Positions 29,680 through 39,859 of a stretch of DNA of 64,000 nt are shown piece after piece. Source of the stretch: Paenibacillus pini JCM 16418 (GTDB taxonomy: Bacteria; Bacillota; Bacilli; Paenibacillales; Paenibacillaceae). The first letter of the stretch is position 1; each line of letters opens with the position of its first letter. Under the pieces are notes generated by a model. That model ran no database searches. It was given only the letters and a program-made list of their open reading frames with translations, and had not been told where the DNA came from. The position numbers and the translations under genes are program-made. The stretch is taken from contig NZ_BAVZ01000002.1 of assembly GCF_000576305.1 (NCBI RefSeq), forward strand, positions 1-64,000, written 5' to 3'.

Positions 29680-31856
29680 ATGGGCATAGAGCGATTACTT
29701 GAAAAGGCCGGAGCTATTTAAAAGAACCTGACTTAAACCGGGTCCGGGAAGCCTACGATTTTGCAGAGCAAGCCCATCATGGTCAGCTACGCAAATCAGG
29801 AGAACCTTATATTCTGCACCCGTTAGCGGTTGCAGATATTGTCGTGAACATGATGATGGATGCGACATCCATTGTCGCGGCGCTGCTGCATGACGTCGTA
29901 GAGGATACGACAGTCTCTCTACAGGAAATTCGCACGAATTTCGGTAACACCTGCGCCATGCTGGTGGATGGTCTGACTAAGCTTGAGCGCATTCAGTTCC
30001 GTTCCAAGGAAGAACAGCAGAACGAAAATTATCGTAAAATGTTTATAGCCATGGCACAGGATATCCGGGTCATTGTTATTAAATTAGCAGACCGTCTGCA
30101 TAATATGCGTACACTAAAATATCAGTCAGAAGAAAGTCAACGCAGAATAGCTTACGAAACACTTGAAATCTTTTGCCCCATCGCGGATCGTCTAGGTATT
30201 TCTGCCATCAAAGGCGAAATGGAAGACCTCTCGCTTCGATACTTAAATCCACAGCAATATTACCGTATTGCTAATTTAATTCATAAAAAACGTGCTGAAC
30301 GTGAGCAATTTGTCGATACCGTCATTTCTCGTATTCATGAAAAGTTGGATGAGATGGGAATTGAAGGCGATCTATCTGGTCGTCCTAAGCATATTTATAG
30401 TGTTTTTAATAAAATGACGACCAAGAATAAGCAGTTCAATGAAATCTATGATCTGCTCGCAATCCGCATTATTGTAGACAATATCAAAGATTGCTATGCT
30501 ACGCTTGGAATTATCCATACGCTATGGAAACCGATGCCAGGGCGGTTTAAAGATTATATTGCCATGCCGAAGGCGAACATGTATCAGTCGCTGCATACAA
30601 CCGTTGTTGGACCGAATGGAGAACCAACAGAAGTGCAGATCCGTACATGGGAAATGCATCGTACGGCTGAGTATGGTATTGCTGCGCACTGGGCCTATAA
30701 AGAAGGAACAACGGCGACCGGAAATTTTGAGAATAAAATGACGTTTTTCCGCGAAATTCTTGAACTACAACATGAGGCGAAAGATGCATCCGAATTTGTC
30801 GAATCACTCAAAATGGACTTCTTCTCTGACCTCGTATTCGTGTTTACACCGAAGGGCGAGGTTATTGAACTGCCTTCTGGTTCGGTTCCACTCGATTTTG
30901 CTTACCGTATTCATACGGAAGTCGGCAATCGTACGATTGGTGCTAAGGTAAACGGACGGATCGTCCCACTGGATCACCGTTTGAAGACAGGGGATATCAT
31001 TGAGATTCTGACTTCGAAGCATTCCTATGGACCAAGTCAGGATTGGCTGAAAATTGCTCAGTCTTCACATGCCAAGAGTAAGATTAAGCAGTGGTTTAAG
31101 AAAGAGAAGCGGGAAGAGAATGTAGAGAAGGGCCGCGATATGGTTGAGCGCGAGCTGAAGAACCGCAATCTTGAGCCTTCTGAATGGATGTCAGACGATA
31201 AGTTACTTGAGGTAGCTAAGAAATTCTCGTTTAATGATCTTGAAGATATGCTCTCAGGAATCGGATTCGGCGGGATTACGGCCGCTCAAATTTGTACTCG
31301 TTTGACGGAGAAACTGCGTAAAGAGCAGGAGGAAGCTAGTCTTCTTGAACTTACGCATGAGAAGAAAGAAATCAAGGTTCCAACTGAAAAAAGAAGTCGT
31401 CCAACGAATGGTGTCAGCGTTAAGGGAATTGATAACTTGCTGGTTCGTTTCGCACGTTGTTGCAATCCAGTACCCGGAGATGAAATCGTAGGTTATGTTA
31501 CTCGTGGGCGCGGCGTGTCCGTGCACCGTACGGATTGCCCTAATTTACCAGCATCGGATGATAATGAAGAAGCAGCTCGGATCATTGAGGTCGATTGGGA
31601 AAGTGAGATTGAAGCTAAGTATAGCGTCGATATCGAAATTACCGGTCATGATCGGAACGGTCTTTTAAACGAAGTACTCCAGGCTGTATCAGAGATTAAG
31701 ACGAATATTTCAGCGGTTACAGGCCGTTCGGATAAGAATAAAATGGCATTGATTCACATGACGATCCTCATTCGCAATACGGACCATCTCCATTCCGTCG
31801 TAGAACGAATTAAACGTGTGAAAGATGTTTACACGGTTCATCGGATCATTCAGTAG
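29680..31856 (+). pseudogene. relA: relA/rel, bifunctional (p)ppGpp synthetase/hydrolase (one-base frameshift)
   Basis: Long RSH stringent-response enzyme. ATG 29680 gives MGIERLLEKAGA; the frame is lost at about 29715, where GGAGCTATTTAAAAG needs one more T to read GAYLKEPDLNRVREAYDFAEQAH. Domains after repair: HD hydrolase (LLHDVVEDT), synthetase with the RFKDYIAMPKANMYQSLH motif (RxKD type, bifunctional), TGS (about 390-450, VFTPKGEVIELPSGSVPLDFAY), zinc-finger region with ARCCNPVPGDEIVG and C-terminal ACT. Corrected length is 725 aa. Likely a sequencing deletion. Confidence 0.94.
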
Positions 31857-31886
31857 GGGTAACGGTAACATTGCTAAATAAAACAT

Positions 31887-31907
31887 GGCTGCGTAAGCAG
31901 CCTTTTT
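31887..31907 (+). terminator. Terminator after relA
   Basis: GGCTGC GTAA GCAGCC followed by five T. It separates relA from dtd, which may still be reached by read-through. Confidence 0.8.
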
Positions 31908-31944
31908 CATGTCAACTTATTAGAAAAAGGGGTTGAATTCATCG

Positions 31945-32394
31945 ATGAGAATCATTATTCAGCGCTGTAAGGAAGCACAGGTTACGGTAGAGGGTGAAAT
32001 TGTAGGTCAAATTAGCCAGGGGCTAATGCTGTTGGTTGGTGTAACTCATACGGATACAGAGCAGGATGCACGGTATTTAGCTGATAAAATTGCAGGACTA
32101 AGGATTTTTGAAGATGAGCAGGGTAAAATGAATTTCAATGTGCTCGAGATGGGTGGAGCCATTTTATCCGTATCTCAGTTCACACTTTATGGGGATTGCC
32201 GTAAGGGAAGACGACCGAATTTCATGGCGGCAGCAAAGCCTGATATGGCTAAGGAAATATATGAATTCTTCAACCGTGAACTAGAGAGTAAGGGGCTTGA
32301 AGTAGCTACAGGTCAGTTTGGTGAGATGATGGATGTAACGTTTACTAATTGGGGACCCGTTACGTTGGTGCTCGACAGTCAAGGTACGGCATAG
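31945..32394 (+). CDS. dtd: Dtd, D-aminoacyl-tRNA deacylase
   Basis: 149 aa from ATG 31945 ([17 protein letters not shown], the conserved start). Signature [19 protein letters not shown] and a C-terminal [10 protein letters not shown] gly-Pro motif. Hydrolyses D-amino acids and glycine from mischarged tRNA. Follows relA as in B. subtilis. Confidence 0.95.
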   Translation: MRIIIQRCKEAQVTVEGEIVGQISQGLMLLVGVTHTDTEQDARYLADKIAGLRIFEDEQGKMNFNVLEMGGAILSVSQFTLYGDCRKGRRPNFMAAAKPDMAKEIYEFFNRELESKGLEVATGQFGEMMDVTFTNWGPVTLVLDSQGTA

Positions 32395-32461
32395 AAACAA
32401 CTCCCGGTGGTTATGCTGACTCTTAGAAGCTTAAGTTCACACCGAAGGAGCGCTGCTACAC

Positions 32462-32626
32462 ATGCATCAATCTCCTAAGTCCTCAACGCTGCTCTCCCAG
32501 CCGCTGCACCCGGCTGAGAGTGTGAAGGAAGCCATTCATGCTGAGCAGTCTATTAGGGAAGTGCCGTTCCCTTTGTGGAACGGATATATCAAGGGACAGG
32601 GCAAATTACATTTGCCTAGGGCATGA
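32462..32626 (+). CDS. Small ORF, 54 aa, unknown
   Basis: ATG behind GAAGGAG with an 11-base spacer and followed within 6 bases by a terminator-like hairpin. Product begins MHQSPKSSTLLSQPL and contains PFPLWNGYIKGQGKL; soluble, no cysteine. It fills the otherwise empty 400-base gap between dtd and the DJ-1-like gene. No family recognised. Confidence 0.45.
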   Translation: MHQSPKSSTLLSQPLHPAESVKEAIHAEQSIREVPFPLWNGYIKGQGKLHLPRA

Positions 32627-32631
32627 TGATG

Positions 32632-32671
32632 AATAGGACGAGATCCCTAAGCGGATATCGTCCTATTTGCT
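32632..32671 (+). terminator. Terminator after the 54-aa ORF
   Basis: AATAGGACGA / TCGTCCTATT stem with a 17-base loop; weak T-run (TTTGCTTTG). Confidence 0.55.
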
Positions 32672-32793
32672 TTGTAATTTAATGCACTCTGACATTCCCA
32701 TTTAATTGTAATATCTGAATGGGTGTTATAAAGATGATACCCAAGGGTAATAACAAAACATGGATAACCCAACACGAGAGGAGAATGAATTCC

Positions 32794-33300
32794 ATGAGTA
32801 AAGTTGCTTTTTTACTAGCTAATGCATTTGAAGATTCAGAAATGAAGGTTCCTTATGATGAAGTGAAGAAAGCAGGACATCAAGCGGAAATCATCGGACT
32901 CAAGCAAGGTGAAACATTGGAAGGTAAGAACAAAACGGCTTCATACACAGCCGAAAAGGCTATTTCAGAAGTCAGCGCAAGCGACTACGATGCAGTCGTT
33001 ATTCCAGGAGGTTCTTCTCCAGAGAGTTTGCGACTTGACCCTAACATATTGAAATTTATCACAGAATTTAACGGTGCAGGCAAGCCGATCGCGGCTATTT
33101 GTCACGGTCCACAGATTTTGGCTAGCGCTGACCTTCTGAAAGGCCGGACGATTACTTCATACCCTCCGCTACAGGATGATATGGTAAATGCCGGTGCTAA
33201 GTTTAAGGATGCAGAGGTTGTTGTAGAAGGCAACTTCATTACTTCACGGACTCCTAAAGATGAGCCAGCCTTTGTGCGGGAACTACTGAAAGTACTTTAA
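32794..33300 (+). CDS. DJ-1/PfpI family protein (YfkM-like stress protein)
   Basis: 168 aa from ATG 32794, 10 bases after GAGAGGAG. DJ-1/PfpI fold with the nucleophile-elbow Cys in AAICHGPQIL, acidic residue near FEDSEM and DAVVIPGGSSPE. Members act as general stress proteins, deglycases or proteases; the activity is not settled from sequence. Confidence 0.88.
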   Translation: MSKVAFLLANAFEDSEMKVPYDEVKKAGHQAEIIGLKQGETLEGKNKTASYTAEKAISEVSASDYDAVVIPGGSSPESLRLDPNILKFITEFNGAGKPIAAICHGPQILASADLLKGRTITSYPPLQDDMVNAGAKFKDAEVVVEGNFITSRTPKDEPAFVRELLKVL

Positions 33301-33367
33301 ACTTCGGGGAGAGCCGGAAGCGGGTTGTTGATTGATTATTTTAAAGTATAATGGGGAGGTAATGAAC

Positions 33368-33805
33368 ATGACGAAGCAAATTCAGGCTTATTTCAACACC
33401 GAAGATGAGGCAGAGAGCGCAAAAACGAAACTACTTTCTTTTAAAACCGAAAATCTAGAAGTGGGAAGCCTTGGTGCACCGCTTGGCCGGACGAACCGTG
33501 TTTTATTACCGATTGCACCTGTTAATATGGCAGGAAACATGAATATGGGCGGTGCAGTAGGCTCTATGGGTGTTCCGGGAGCTGCTTATGGAGAACCAGG
33601 TGTACCTATTGTGGAAGATTTAGATCATAAGCCTGATGACCGTGATCTGGAGCCTCGAAATGACTCTGTCATTGATGCTAGTGATTCGGATCCTGATTTA
33701 AGTCATCTGAACTATGTATTATCGGCTAAAGTAGAAGAAGATGAATACGATGATATTGTGCAGAAGTTACGTTCGAATGGTGCACATGTCGAGGTCTTTG
33801 ACTAA
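33368..33805 (+). CDS. Conserved hypothetical protein, possibly stress-related
   Basis: 145 aa from ATG 33368, 9 bases after GGGGAGG. N-terminal IQAYFNTEDEAESAKTKL and C-terminal LNYVLSAKVEEDEYDDIV look like two halves of a ferredoxin-like fold, joined by a Met/Gly-rich then Asp-rich linker. Resembles general-stress YflT-like proteins only loosely. Acidic and soluble. Follows the DJ-1-like gene and precedes a strong terminator. Confidence 0.6.
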   Translation: MTKQIQAYFNTEDEAESAKTKLLSFKTENLEVGSLGAPLGRTNRVLLPIAPVNMAGNMNMGGAVGSMGVPGAAYGEPGVPIVEDLDHKPDDRDLEPRNDSVIDASDSDPDLSHLNYVLSAKVEEDEYDDIVQKLRSNGAHVEVFD

Positions 33806-33828
33806 TAATAGCATAGTTAGTTGAAATA

Positions 33829-33877
33829 AAAACAAGCCTCTAAATTGCCTGAGTTGGCAAATTTAGAGGCTTGTTTT
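33829..33877. terminator. Strong terminator
   Basis: Perfect stem of more than 20 bp: AAACAAGCCTCTAAATTTGCC-type arm paired to its complement around a 6-base loop (one small bulge), A-rich before and TTTTG after. Confidence 0.85.
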
Positions 33878-34013
33878 GCTAATTATCATCAATTTTTTAT
33901 TTGAAATAAAGCGCTTTCTAGATTGTAATCTGATTGTAACATAAGCTTCATCTTCCCTTAATATAGCCTGGTTATAATAACAACATGACCCCCTTTTAAT
34001 ATATTACCTTTGG

Positions 34014-34039
34014 ACCTACAATATCGATTGTAGGTTTTT
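34014..34039 (+). terminator. Orphan terminator upstream of the hisS leader
   Basis: ACCTACAAT ATCG ATTGTAGGT followed by TTTT. No gene ends here. A TATAAT at 33973-33978 lies 36 bases upstream, so a very short RNA may be made between them. An AAAGCGCTTT palindrome (33908-33917) resembles a weak cre core. 33880-34013 holds no ORF. Confidence 0.7.
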
Positions 34040-34063
34040 CTTTGTCCAGATAAAGTGACACTC

Positions 34064-34092
34064 TTGACTTTAGCGCACTAGATCATTACAAT
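34064..34092 (+). promoter_or_regulatory. Promoter of the hisS-aspS operon
   Basis: TTGACT, 17-base spacer, TACAAT, immediately before the T-box leader. Confidence 0.75.
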
Positions 34093-34099
34093 CTAATAA

Positions 34100-34430
34100 T
34101 AGTTATAAATGATTCGATGACGAGACCAAGTAATCTGGCCCCACAATTGCAGAGAGGAATCCCTTAGGCTGAAAGGATTCTATTGATGACCGGATGAATG
34201 ACTTCTTTGAGAACAGATGGCGAACAAGCCGAGGAATATTTAATTCTTCGCTGATAGTAGCTATACTGCGCTGAACGGGCGTTAAACGTGCTGAGCGGAT
34301 ATACTTGCTTACGGATAGAGAATGTTACCGTTAATGAGTACTATTCCGGAATGTGGGTGGTACCACGGGTATTGTGAATAACAATCTCTCGTCTGTGCTT
34401 TTTTAGGCAGGGCGGGGGATTTTTTTGTAT
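34100..34430 (+). promoter_or_regulatory. T-box riboswitch leader of hisS-aspS
   Basis: About 330-base leader. The T-box sequence GGGTGGTACCACGGG is at 34355-34369, followed by an intrinsic terminator (34383-34427, GGCGGGGGAT then seven T) that it can replace by antitermination. Stem I distal helix GAATCC / GGATTC (34160-34190) and AGTA of the loop E motif (34129) are visible. Uncharged tRNA should turn the operon on. The specifier was not proved; GAC (Asp) occurs after the GAA of the loop E side in GGATGAATGACTTC, so tRNA-Asp, tRNA-His or both are possible. Confidence 0.9.
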
Positions 34431-34468
34431 ATTTGTAAAGATAAGATGATGGAATTGGGGGTATAACC

Positions 34469-35713
34469 ATGGGCTTTCAGAAACCGACAGGTACGCAGGA
34501 TTTTCTGCCGGGCACTGTTGAAAAATGGCAATTTGTAGAGGCGAAAGCAAGAGACTTGTGCAGACGCTATAATTATCGGGAAATTCGCACGCCGATGTTC
34601 GAGCAGACCGAGTTATTCAAACGTGGTGTTGGCGAAACGACCGATATTGTAGAGAAAGAAATGTATACGTTCAAAGACAAAGGTGATCGTAGTATGACCC
34701 TTCGTCCGGAAGGAACTGCAGGTGTAGTGCGTTCTTACGTTGAGAACAAGCTATATGGTGAGCCTGATGTGAGTAAGCTGTATTATATCGGACCGATGTT
34801 CCGTTACGAACGTCCACAAGCGGGTCGTTACAGACAATTTCATCAGTACGGAATTGAAGCTTTCGGTGCTACGGACCCAGCTATTGATGCTGAGGTTGTA
34901 TCGCTTGGATATCAGTTCTGTAAGGAACTGGGACTTCAAGGCGTAACGGTTGAGATTAACTCCGTGGGTAATCCTGCTGTAAGAGCGGAATACCGTGAGA
35001 AACTGCTCGCATTTTTAACTCCAATGAAGGACAACCTTTGCAAAGATTGTCAGTCCCGTATTGAGCGTAACCCGATGCGAGTACTCGATTGTAAAGTAGA
35101 TCAAGACAAGTTCACGGATGCTCCTTCGATCTTGGAGAGTCTGGATGAGGAATGTAGCGTTCATTTTGAACAAGTTAAAGATTATTTGACCTTAATGGAA
35201 GTTGATTATGTGATCAATCCTCGTCTTGTACGCGGTCTAGATTACTACACGCATACAGCGTTTGAATATAAAGCGCAAGGTATTGGCGCCATTGATACGA
35301 TTGGTGGAGGAGGCCGATACAACGGTCTCGTAGGTGATATTGGTGGACCAGATCAGCCCGGAATTGGCTTTGGCCTCGGACTAGAGCGGATCTTATTAAT
35401 TCTAGAAAACCAAGAGATTGATCTAAATGCGGTTAAACCGCTGGATGTTTACTTGGTGGGACTTGGCGAAGCCGCTAATCGTGAAATTACGAAGCAGCTA
35501 AACTTGTTACGTCAACATGGATTTGCAGCAGAACGTGATTATTTGGGACGTAAAATGAAAGCACAGATGAAATCGGCTGACCGACTACATGCGCGTTACA
35601 CTGCGATTTTGGGAGACGATGAGCTCGTACGTGGAGAAATTGCGCTGAAGTCGATGGAAACCGGTGAACAACGTACGGTTAAATTAAGTGAGCTTCATCT
35701 TTGTCTGGAATAA
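34469..35713 (+). CDS. hisS: HisS, histidyl-tRNA synthetase
   Basis: 414 aa class II synthetase. Motif 2 [20 protein letters not shown], histidine-specific [13 protein letters not shown], motif 3 [13 protein letters not shown], and a C-terminal anticodon-binding domain (about 325-414). Start [15 protein letters not shown] behind GGGGGTATAACC. Controlled by the T-box just upstream. Confidence 0.97.
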   Translation: MGFQKPTGTQDFLPGTVEKWQFVEAKARDLCRRYNYREIRTPMFEQTELFKRGVGETTDIVEKEMYTFKDKGDRSMTLRPEGTAGVVRSYVENKLYGEPDVSKLYYIGPMFRYERPQAGRYRQFHQYGIEAFGATDPAIDAEVVSLGYQFCKELGLQGVTVEINSVGNPAVRAEYREKLLAFLTPMKDNLCKDCQSRIERNPMRVLDCKVDQDKFTDAPSILESLDEECSVHFEQVKDYLTLMEVDYVINPRLVRGLDYYTHTAFEYKAQGIGAIDTIGGGGRYNGLVGDIGGPDQPGIGFGLGLERILLILENQEIDLNAVKPLDVYLVGLGEAANREITKQLNLLRQHGFAAERDYLGRKMKAQMKSADRLHARYTAILGDDELVRGEIALKSMETGEQRTVKLSELHLCLE

Positions 35714-35770
35714 AACATTTGTTAACCAGCCTTTCTGAGGCTCAATTATAGAAAAGGGGTAGAAGAAATC

Positions 35771-37564
35771 ATGTTAAGGACCCATGAATGTGGAAAAATC
35801 ACGAACGCACAAATAGGAGAAAAGGTAACACTAAACGGTTGGGTGCAAACTCGTCGTGACCTAGGTGGCGTATTGTTTATTGACCTTCGCGACCGCAGCG
35901 GTATTGTACAAGTCGTATTTAACCCTGCTTATTCTGGCGAAGCACTTACAACTGCCGACAAAGTTCGCAGTGAATATGTACTATCCGTTACAGGTACAGT
36001 CGTAAAGCGTGATGCAGAGACGATTAACAAGAACCTGCCAACAGGTGAATTAGAAGTTCAAATTACCGATATCGAAGTGTTAAACGGCTCTAAGACACCT
36101 CCATTTTTCATTGAAGATGGTGTAGAAGTAGACGAATCACTACGACTTAAATACCGTTATCTAGACCTTCGTCGTCCAGAAATGCAGAAGACATTGCTCC
36201 TTAGATCGAAAGCATCTAAAATCTTCCGCGATTTCTTAGATGGAGAAGAATTTATTGAAGTTGAAACTCCAATATTAACGAAGAGCTCACCAGAAGGCGC
36301 GCGTGACTATCTCGTACCAAGCCGTGTTCATTCAGGTGAATTCTTCGCACTTCCTCAATCACCACAAATTTATAAACAACTATTGATGGTGGGCGGTATT
36401 GAGCGTTACTACCAGATCGCACGTTGTTTCCGTGATGAAGACTTACGTGCAGACCGTCAGCCTGAATTTACGCAAGTCGATATTGAGACTTCATTCTTAG
36501 ATCGTGATACGCTGCTTAATATGATGGAAAGACTGATGGTTCGTCTGTTTAGAGAAACGGTTGGTTTTGAGCTTCCTACGCCATTCCAACGTATTACTCA
36601 TGCAGAGGCAATGAGTAAGTATGGTTCGGATAAGCCAGACCTTCGATTTGGTCTTGAACTTGTAGAACTGAATGATATCGTTGCGAATAGTGGTGTGAAA
36701 GTATTTGCTTCCGTTATTGAAAAGGGCGGCGAAGTGAAATGTTTGAATGCCAAAGGCTGCGGTACTTGGAGTCGTAAGGATATCGATGATCTTGGAGTCT
36801 TTGCGGGTCGTTACGGAGCTAAGGGACTCGCTTGGATTCAAGTTAAAGAAGGCGAGTTCAAGGGGCCGATCGTCAAGTTCTTTACAGAAGAAGAAATTGC
36901 AGCTGTTAAAGAACGCACTGGCGCTGAAGAAGGAGACCTGTTGCTATTCTCTGCTGATAACAAAAAAGTCGTTGCAGATGTGCTAGGTGCGCTGCGTCTC
37001 AAAATTGGTCGCCAGCTTGGTCTAATTGACGATAATGTCTTCAAATTTGCTTGGGTAACGGATTTCCCGCTTCTAAGCTATGATGAGGATGCTAAACGTT
37101 ATGTCGCAGAACATCATCCGTTCACTCGTCCAAATGATGAGGATCTTGAATTGTTCGACACAGATCCACTTAAAGTTCGGGCTCAAGCCTATGATATCGT
37201 ATTGAACGGCTATGAAGTTGGTGGCGGCTCGATGCGTATTTACAAACGTGATATTCAGGAGAAAATGTTTAATGCACTTGGGCTTTCCCCAGAGGACGCA
37301 TATGACAAATTCGGCTACCTTCTGGATGCCTTTGAATATGGTACACCTCCACACGGTGGTATTGCATTTGGACTTGACCGCCTAGTTATGTTGCTATCCA
37401 AGCGCACGAATCTGCGTGAGACGATTGCATTCCCTAAAACGGCTAGTGCAACGGATCTCTTGATGGACGCTCCATCCCCAGTTGAGAATGTTCAATTGGA
37501 GCAGCTTCACATCAAGCTTGCGAAGAAGCCAGGTGAAGATAAGAAAGAGAAAGAGAACGCATAA
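35771..37564 (+). CDS. aspS: AspS, aspartyl-tRNA synthetase
   Basis: 597 aa bacterial-type AspRS: N-terminal OB anticodon domain ([23 protein letters not shown]), motif 2 [20 protein letters not shown], the GAD insertion (about 290-420) and motif 3 [13 protein letters not shown]. Second gene of the hisS operon, 57 bases downstream. Confidence 0.97.
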   Translation: MLRTHECGKITNAQIGEKVTLNGWVQTRRDLGGVLFIDLRDRSGIVQVVFNPAYSGEALTTADKVRSEYVLSVTGTVVKRDAETINKNLPTGELEVQITDIEVLNGSKTPPFFIEDGVEVDESLRLKYRYLDLRRPEMQKTLLLRSKASKIFRDFLDGEEFIEVETPILTKSSPEGARDYLVPSRVHSGEFFALPQSPQIYKQLLMVGGIERYYQIARCFRDEDLRADRQPEFTQVDIETSFLDRDTLLNMMERLMVRLFRETVGFELPTPFQRITHAEAMSKYGSDKPDLRFGLELVELNDIVANSGVKVFASVIEKGGEVKCLNAKGCGTWSRKDIDDLGVFAGRYGAKGLAWIQVKEGEFKGPIVKFFTEEEIAAVKERTGAEEGDLLLFSADNKKVVADVLGALRLKIGRQLGLIDDNVFKFAWVTDFPLLSYDEDAKRYVAEHHPFTRPNDEDLELFDTDPLKVRAQAYDIVLNGYEVGGGSMRIYKRDIQEKMFNALGLSPEDAYDKFGYLLDAFEYGTPPHGGIAFGLDRLVMLLSKRTNLRETIAFPKTASATDLLMDAPSPVENVQLEQLHIKLAKKPGEDKKEKENA

Positions 37565-37580
37565 TAAGGAGGCATTCTAA

Positions 37581-38335
37581 GTGCTCCATCAATTTTCCCG
37601 CACGGAGCTTGCTATTGGTCCTGAGGCTTACAAGTAATGAAAAATAGTACGGTTGCAGTACTGGGCATTGGCGGTGTAGGCTCTATGGCTGTTGAGGCTC
37701 TCGCTCGTACAGGAATTGGCCGTATTATCTTAATTGATAAAGACGTGGTAGATGTGACGAATATCAATCGCCAGATTCATGCGCTTACGACCACAGTTGG
37801 CCAGAAGAAGGCTGATCTGATGGTTGAACGTGTGAAACTGATCAATCCAGATTGTGAAGCTATCGCGCTCAACATGTTCTATACGGATGAGACCTATGAG
37901 GAGTTGTTCCAATATGATCTCGACTATGTCATTGATGCTTCGGATACAATTTCGTTTAAGATCCATTTGATTAAAGAGTGTCTTAATCGGAAGATTCCAC
38001 TGATTTCAAGCATGGGTGCAGCTAATAAAATGGATCCAACTAAATTTCAGGTAGCTGATATCTCAAAGACGAGCGTAGATCCGATTGCTCGAGTCATTCG
38101 TACGAAACTCCGTAAGGATGGTATTAAAAAAGGCGTGAAGGTGGTATTCTCCACCGAACTTCCAATGAAGCCACGTGAAGATGTAACAGAGCAAATCGTA
38201 CCGGACAATGCGCCAGCTATTCGTAAAGCGAAGCAGCCTCCGGCAAGTAACGCTTTTGTTCCTCCGATACCAGGACTCATTATGGTTAGTGTCGTCGTAA
38301 AAGAATTGCTGGAGTCAGCAGACATTCAGTTATAA
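37581..38335 (+). pseudogene. tcdA: tcdA/yrvM, tRNA t6A37 dehydratase (one-base frameshift)
   Basis: ThiF/E1-like enzyme that cyclises t6A to ct6A in tRNA. GTG 37581 after AAGGAGG gives MLHQFSRTELAIGPE; one more G in GAGGCTTACAAG restores EGLQVMKNSTVAVLGIGGVGSMA. The later part has the nucleotide loop LGIGGVGS, IDKDVVDVTNINRQ and DYVIDASDTI. Corrected length is 251 aa, as in B. subtilis YrvM. Without the correction the ORF would begin at 37637 and lose about 19 residues. Third gene of the hisS-aspS operon. Confidence 0.9.
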
Positions 38336-38353
38336 CAGCATATATGATCTAAC

Positions 38354-38396
38354 AGGCGTGACGCGGGAGTAATTATTCCGCGCTCACGCCCTTTTT
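38354..38396 (+). terminator. Terminator after tcdA
   Basis: GGCGTGACGCGG / CCGCGCTCACGCC stem with small bulge, then five T. Confidence 0.82.
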
Positions 38397-38458
38397 ATGA
38401 CAAATAAAACAAGATCAATATGGTACAATGGGATATACGTTATGTAGGGGGATATGAA

Positions 38459-39757
38459 GTGAAATCAGGTTTTTGGCATAAAAGTCTCGGAATCAGACCC
38501 GAGGATAATTGGAAGAAAGAATGGATCGCAGGTGCGGTTTCGTATTTCTCCGTGGTTTATATTGTCATGGTAAATGCCACGATTCTGCACGATGCCGGTA
38601 TGCCGCTAAAGGCGGGAATGGTAGCTACGCTGCTCACTTCCCTCGTTGGTTGTTTGCTAATGGCTTTTGGAGGTAAGTCTCCAATCGTTGTCGTTCCAGG
38701 TATGGGTATTAATGCTTTCTTCACGTATACGCTTGTTCATTCGATGAAGCTTACCTGGCAAGAGGCGTTAACCGTGGTGGCTATTACAGGTTTGCTATTT
38801 GCGATTGTCGCATTCACCTCGTTATACAAAATAATCAGTGAGGCCATTCCGCAAAATCTCCAGCATGGTATCACAGTCGGGATCGGATTGTTTCTGACTT
38901 TTATTGGCCTGCAGAAGAGTGGGATCGTAATCGCGCATCAAACGACATTTGTTACGATTGGTCATTTCAGTGACCCTGCAGTTATCGTGGCATGTGTAAC
39001 ACTGCTACTAGCCCTAGTACTGTTTATACGTGGTGTGCAGGGTGGCCTATTGATCAGTATTCTGGTTGGAACGGGACTTGCTTATATCCTTGGGGCTGCA
39101 CAGCCTGTAGAGCAGATGCAATCTGGTCAGACCTTTAAAGAATACGGACAGGTTTTTGCACATCTGTCTTGGTCTGGGCTAGGTAATCTGGTGTTCTGGA
39201 TCGCGGTGTTTTTATTACTGCTTATTGTGGTATTTGAAAATATAGGGTTGATTGCATCACAAACGAGTATGATTGGACGTCCAGAGAATTTCAAAGGTAG
39301 TCTTCGTGCATTGTCGATTACTAATATTTTTGCAGGTATATTTGGTAGCAGTCCCGTAGTAGCGGCTGCGGAGACGACAGCGGGCATTGCAGCAGGCGGA
39401 CGTACAGGACTTTCTTCTCTGGTTTCGGCCATTCTATTCGGGGCTACATTTTTCTTTATTCCATTACTTACGTATATTCCAGATAGTGCTATTGCGCCGA
39501 TTCTGATTGTTATTGGCGGTCTGATGGTGCAAAATATAAAAGAGATGGATTTTGAAGATTTAACCGAAGCATTCCCGGCATTTCTAATTATGGTCATGAT
39601 TCCTTTCACGTATAGTATCGTAGATGGAATGGCGTTCGGTTTCATAACGTACCCAGTCGTGAAACTGGCTAAAGGTAAAGGTAAGGATGTCTCGCCAGTT
39701 TTGTACGGCATCGCGATTCTTTTCGTGGCCAATTTCGTTCTACATGCTTTCCTGTAG
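38459..39757 (+). CDS. Purine permease, NCS2 family AzgA-type (PbuG/PbuO-like)
   Basis: 432 aa from GTG 38459 (MKSGFWHKSLGIRPEDNWKK) behind AGGGGG. About 12-14 membrane helices; AzgA-type landmarks are VVPGMGINAFFTYTLV, VGIGLFLTFIGLQKSG, VFENIGLIASQT, and GSSPVVAAAETTAGIAAGGRTGL. Likely imports guanine/hypoxanthine or adenine. No purine riboswitch is visible. TGGTACAAT at 38421-38429 is an extended -10 that may be its promoter. Confidence 0.88.
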   Translation: MKSGFWHKSLGIRPEDNWKKEWIAGAVSYFSVVYIVMVNATILHDAGMPLKAGMVATLLTSLVGCLLMAFGGKSPIVVVPGMGINAFFTYTLVHSMKLTWQEALTVVAITGLLFAIVAFTSLYKIISEAIPQNLQHGITVGIGLFLTFIGLQKSGIVIAHQTTFVTIGHFSDPAVIVACVTLLLALVLFIRGVQGGLLISILVGTGLAYILGAAQPVEQMQSGQTFKEYGQVFAHLSWSGLGNLVFWIAVFLLLLIVVFENIGLIASQTSMIGRPENFKGSLRALSITNIFAGIFGSSPVVAAAETTAGIAAGGRTGLSSLVSAILFGATFFFIPLLTYIPDSAIAPILIVIGGLMVQNIKEMDFEDLTEAFPAFLIMVMIPFTYSIVDGMAFGFITYPVVKLAKGKGKDVSPVLYGIAILFVANFVLHAFL

Positions 39758-39792
39758 GGCGTAAACGGGCTTCTTTCGTTCAAGTGGAAAAC

Positions 39793-39832
39793 GGCCGCTT
39801 CTGTGAAAGGAGCGGCCCTCTTAGTTTTTAAA
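39793..39832 (+). terminator. Possible terminator after the purine permease
   Basis: GGCCGCT / AGCGGCC stem with an 11-base loop, then CCTCTTAGTTTTT; the T-run is displaced. Confidence 0.5.
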
Positions 39833-39859
39833 AGGAATATGTAATTCAGGAGGATCAAT

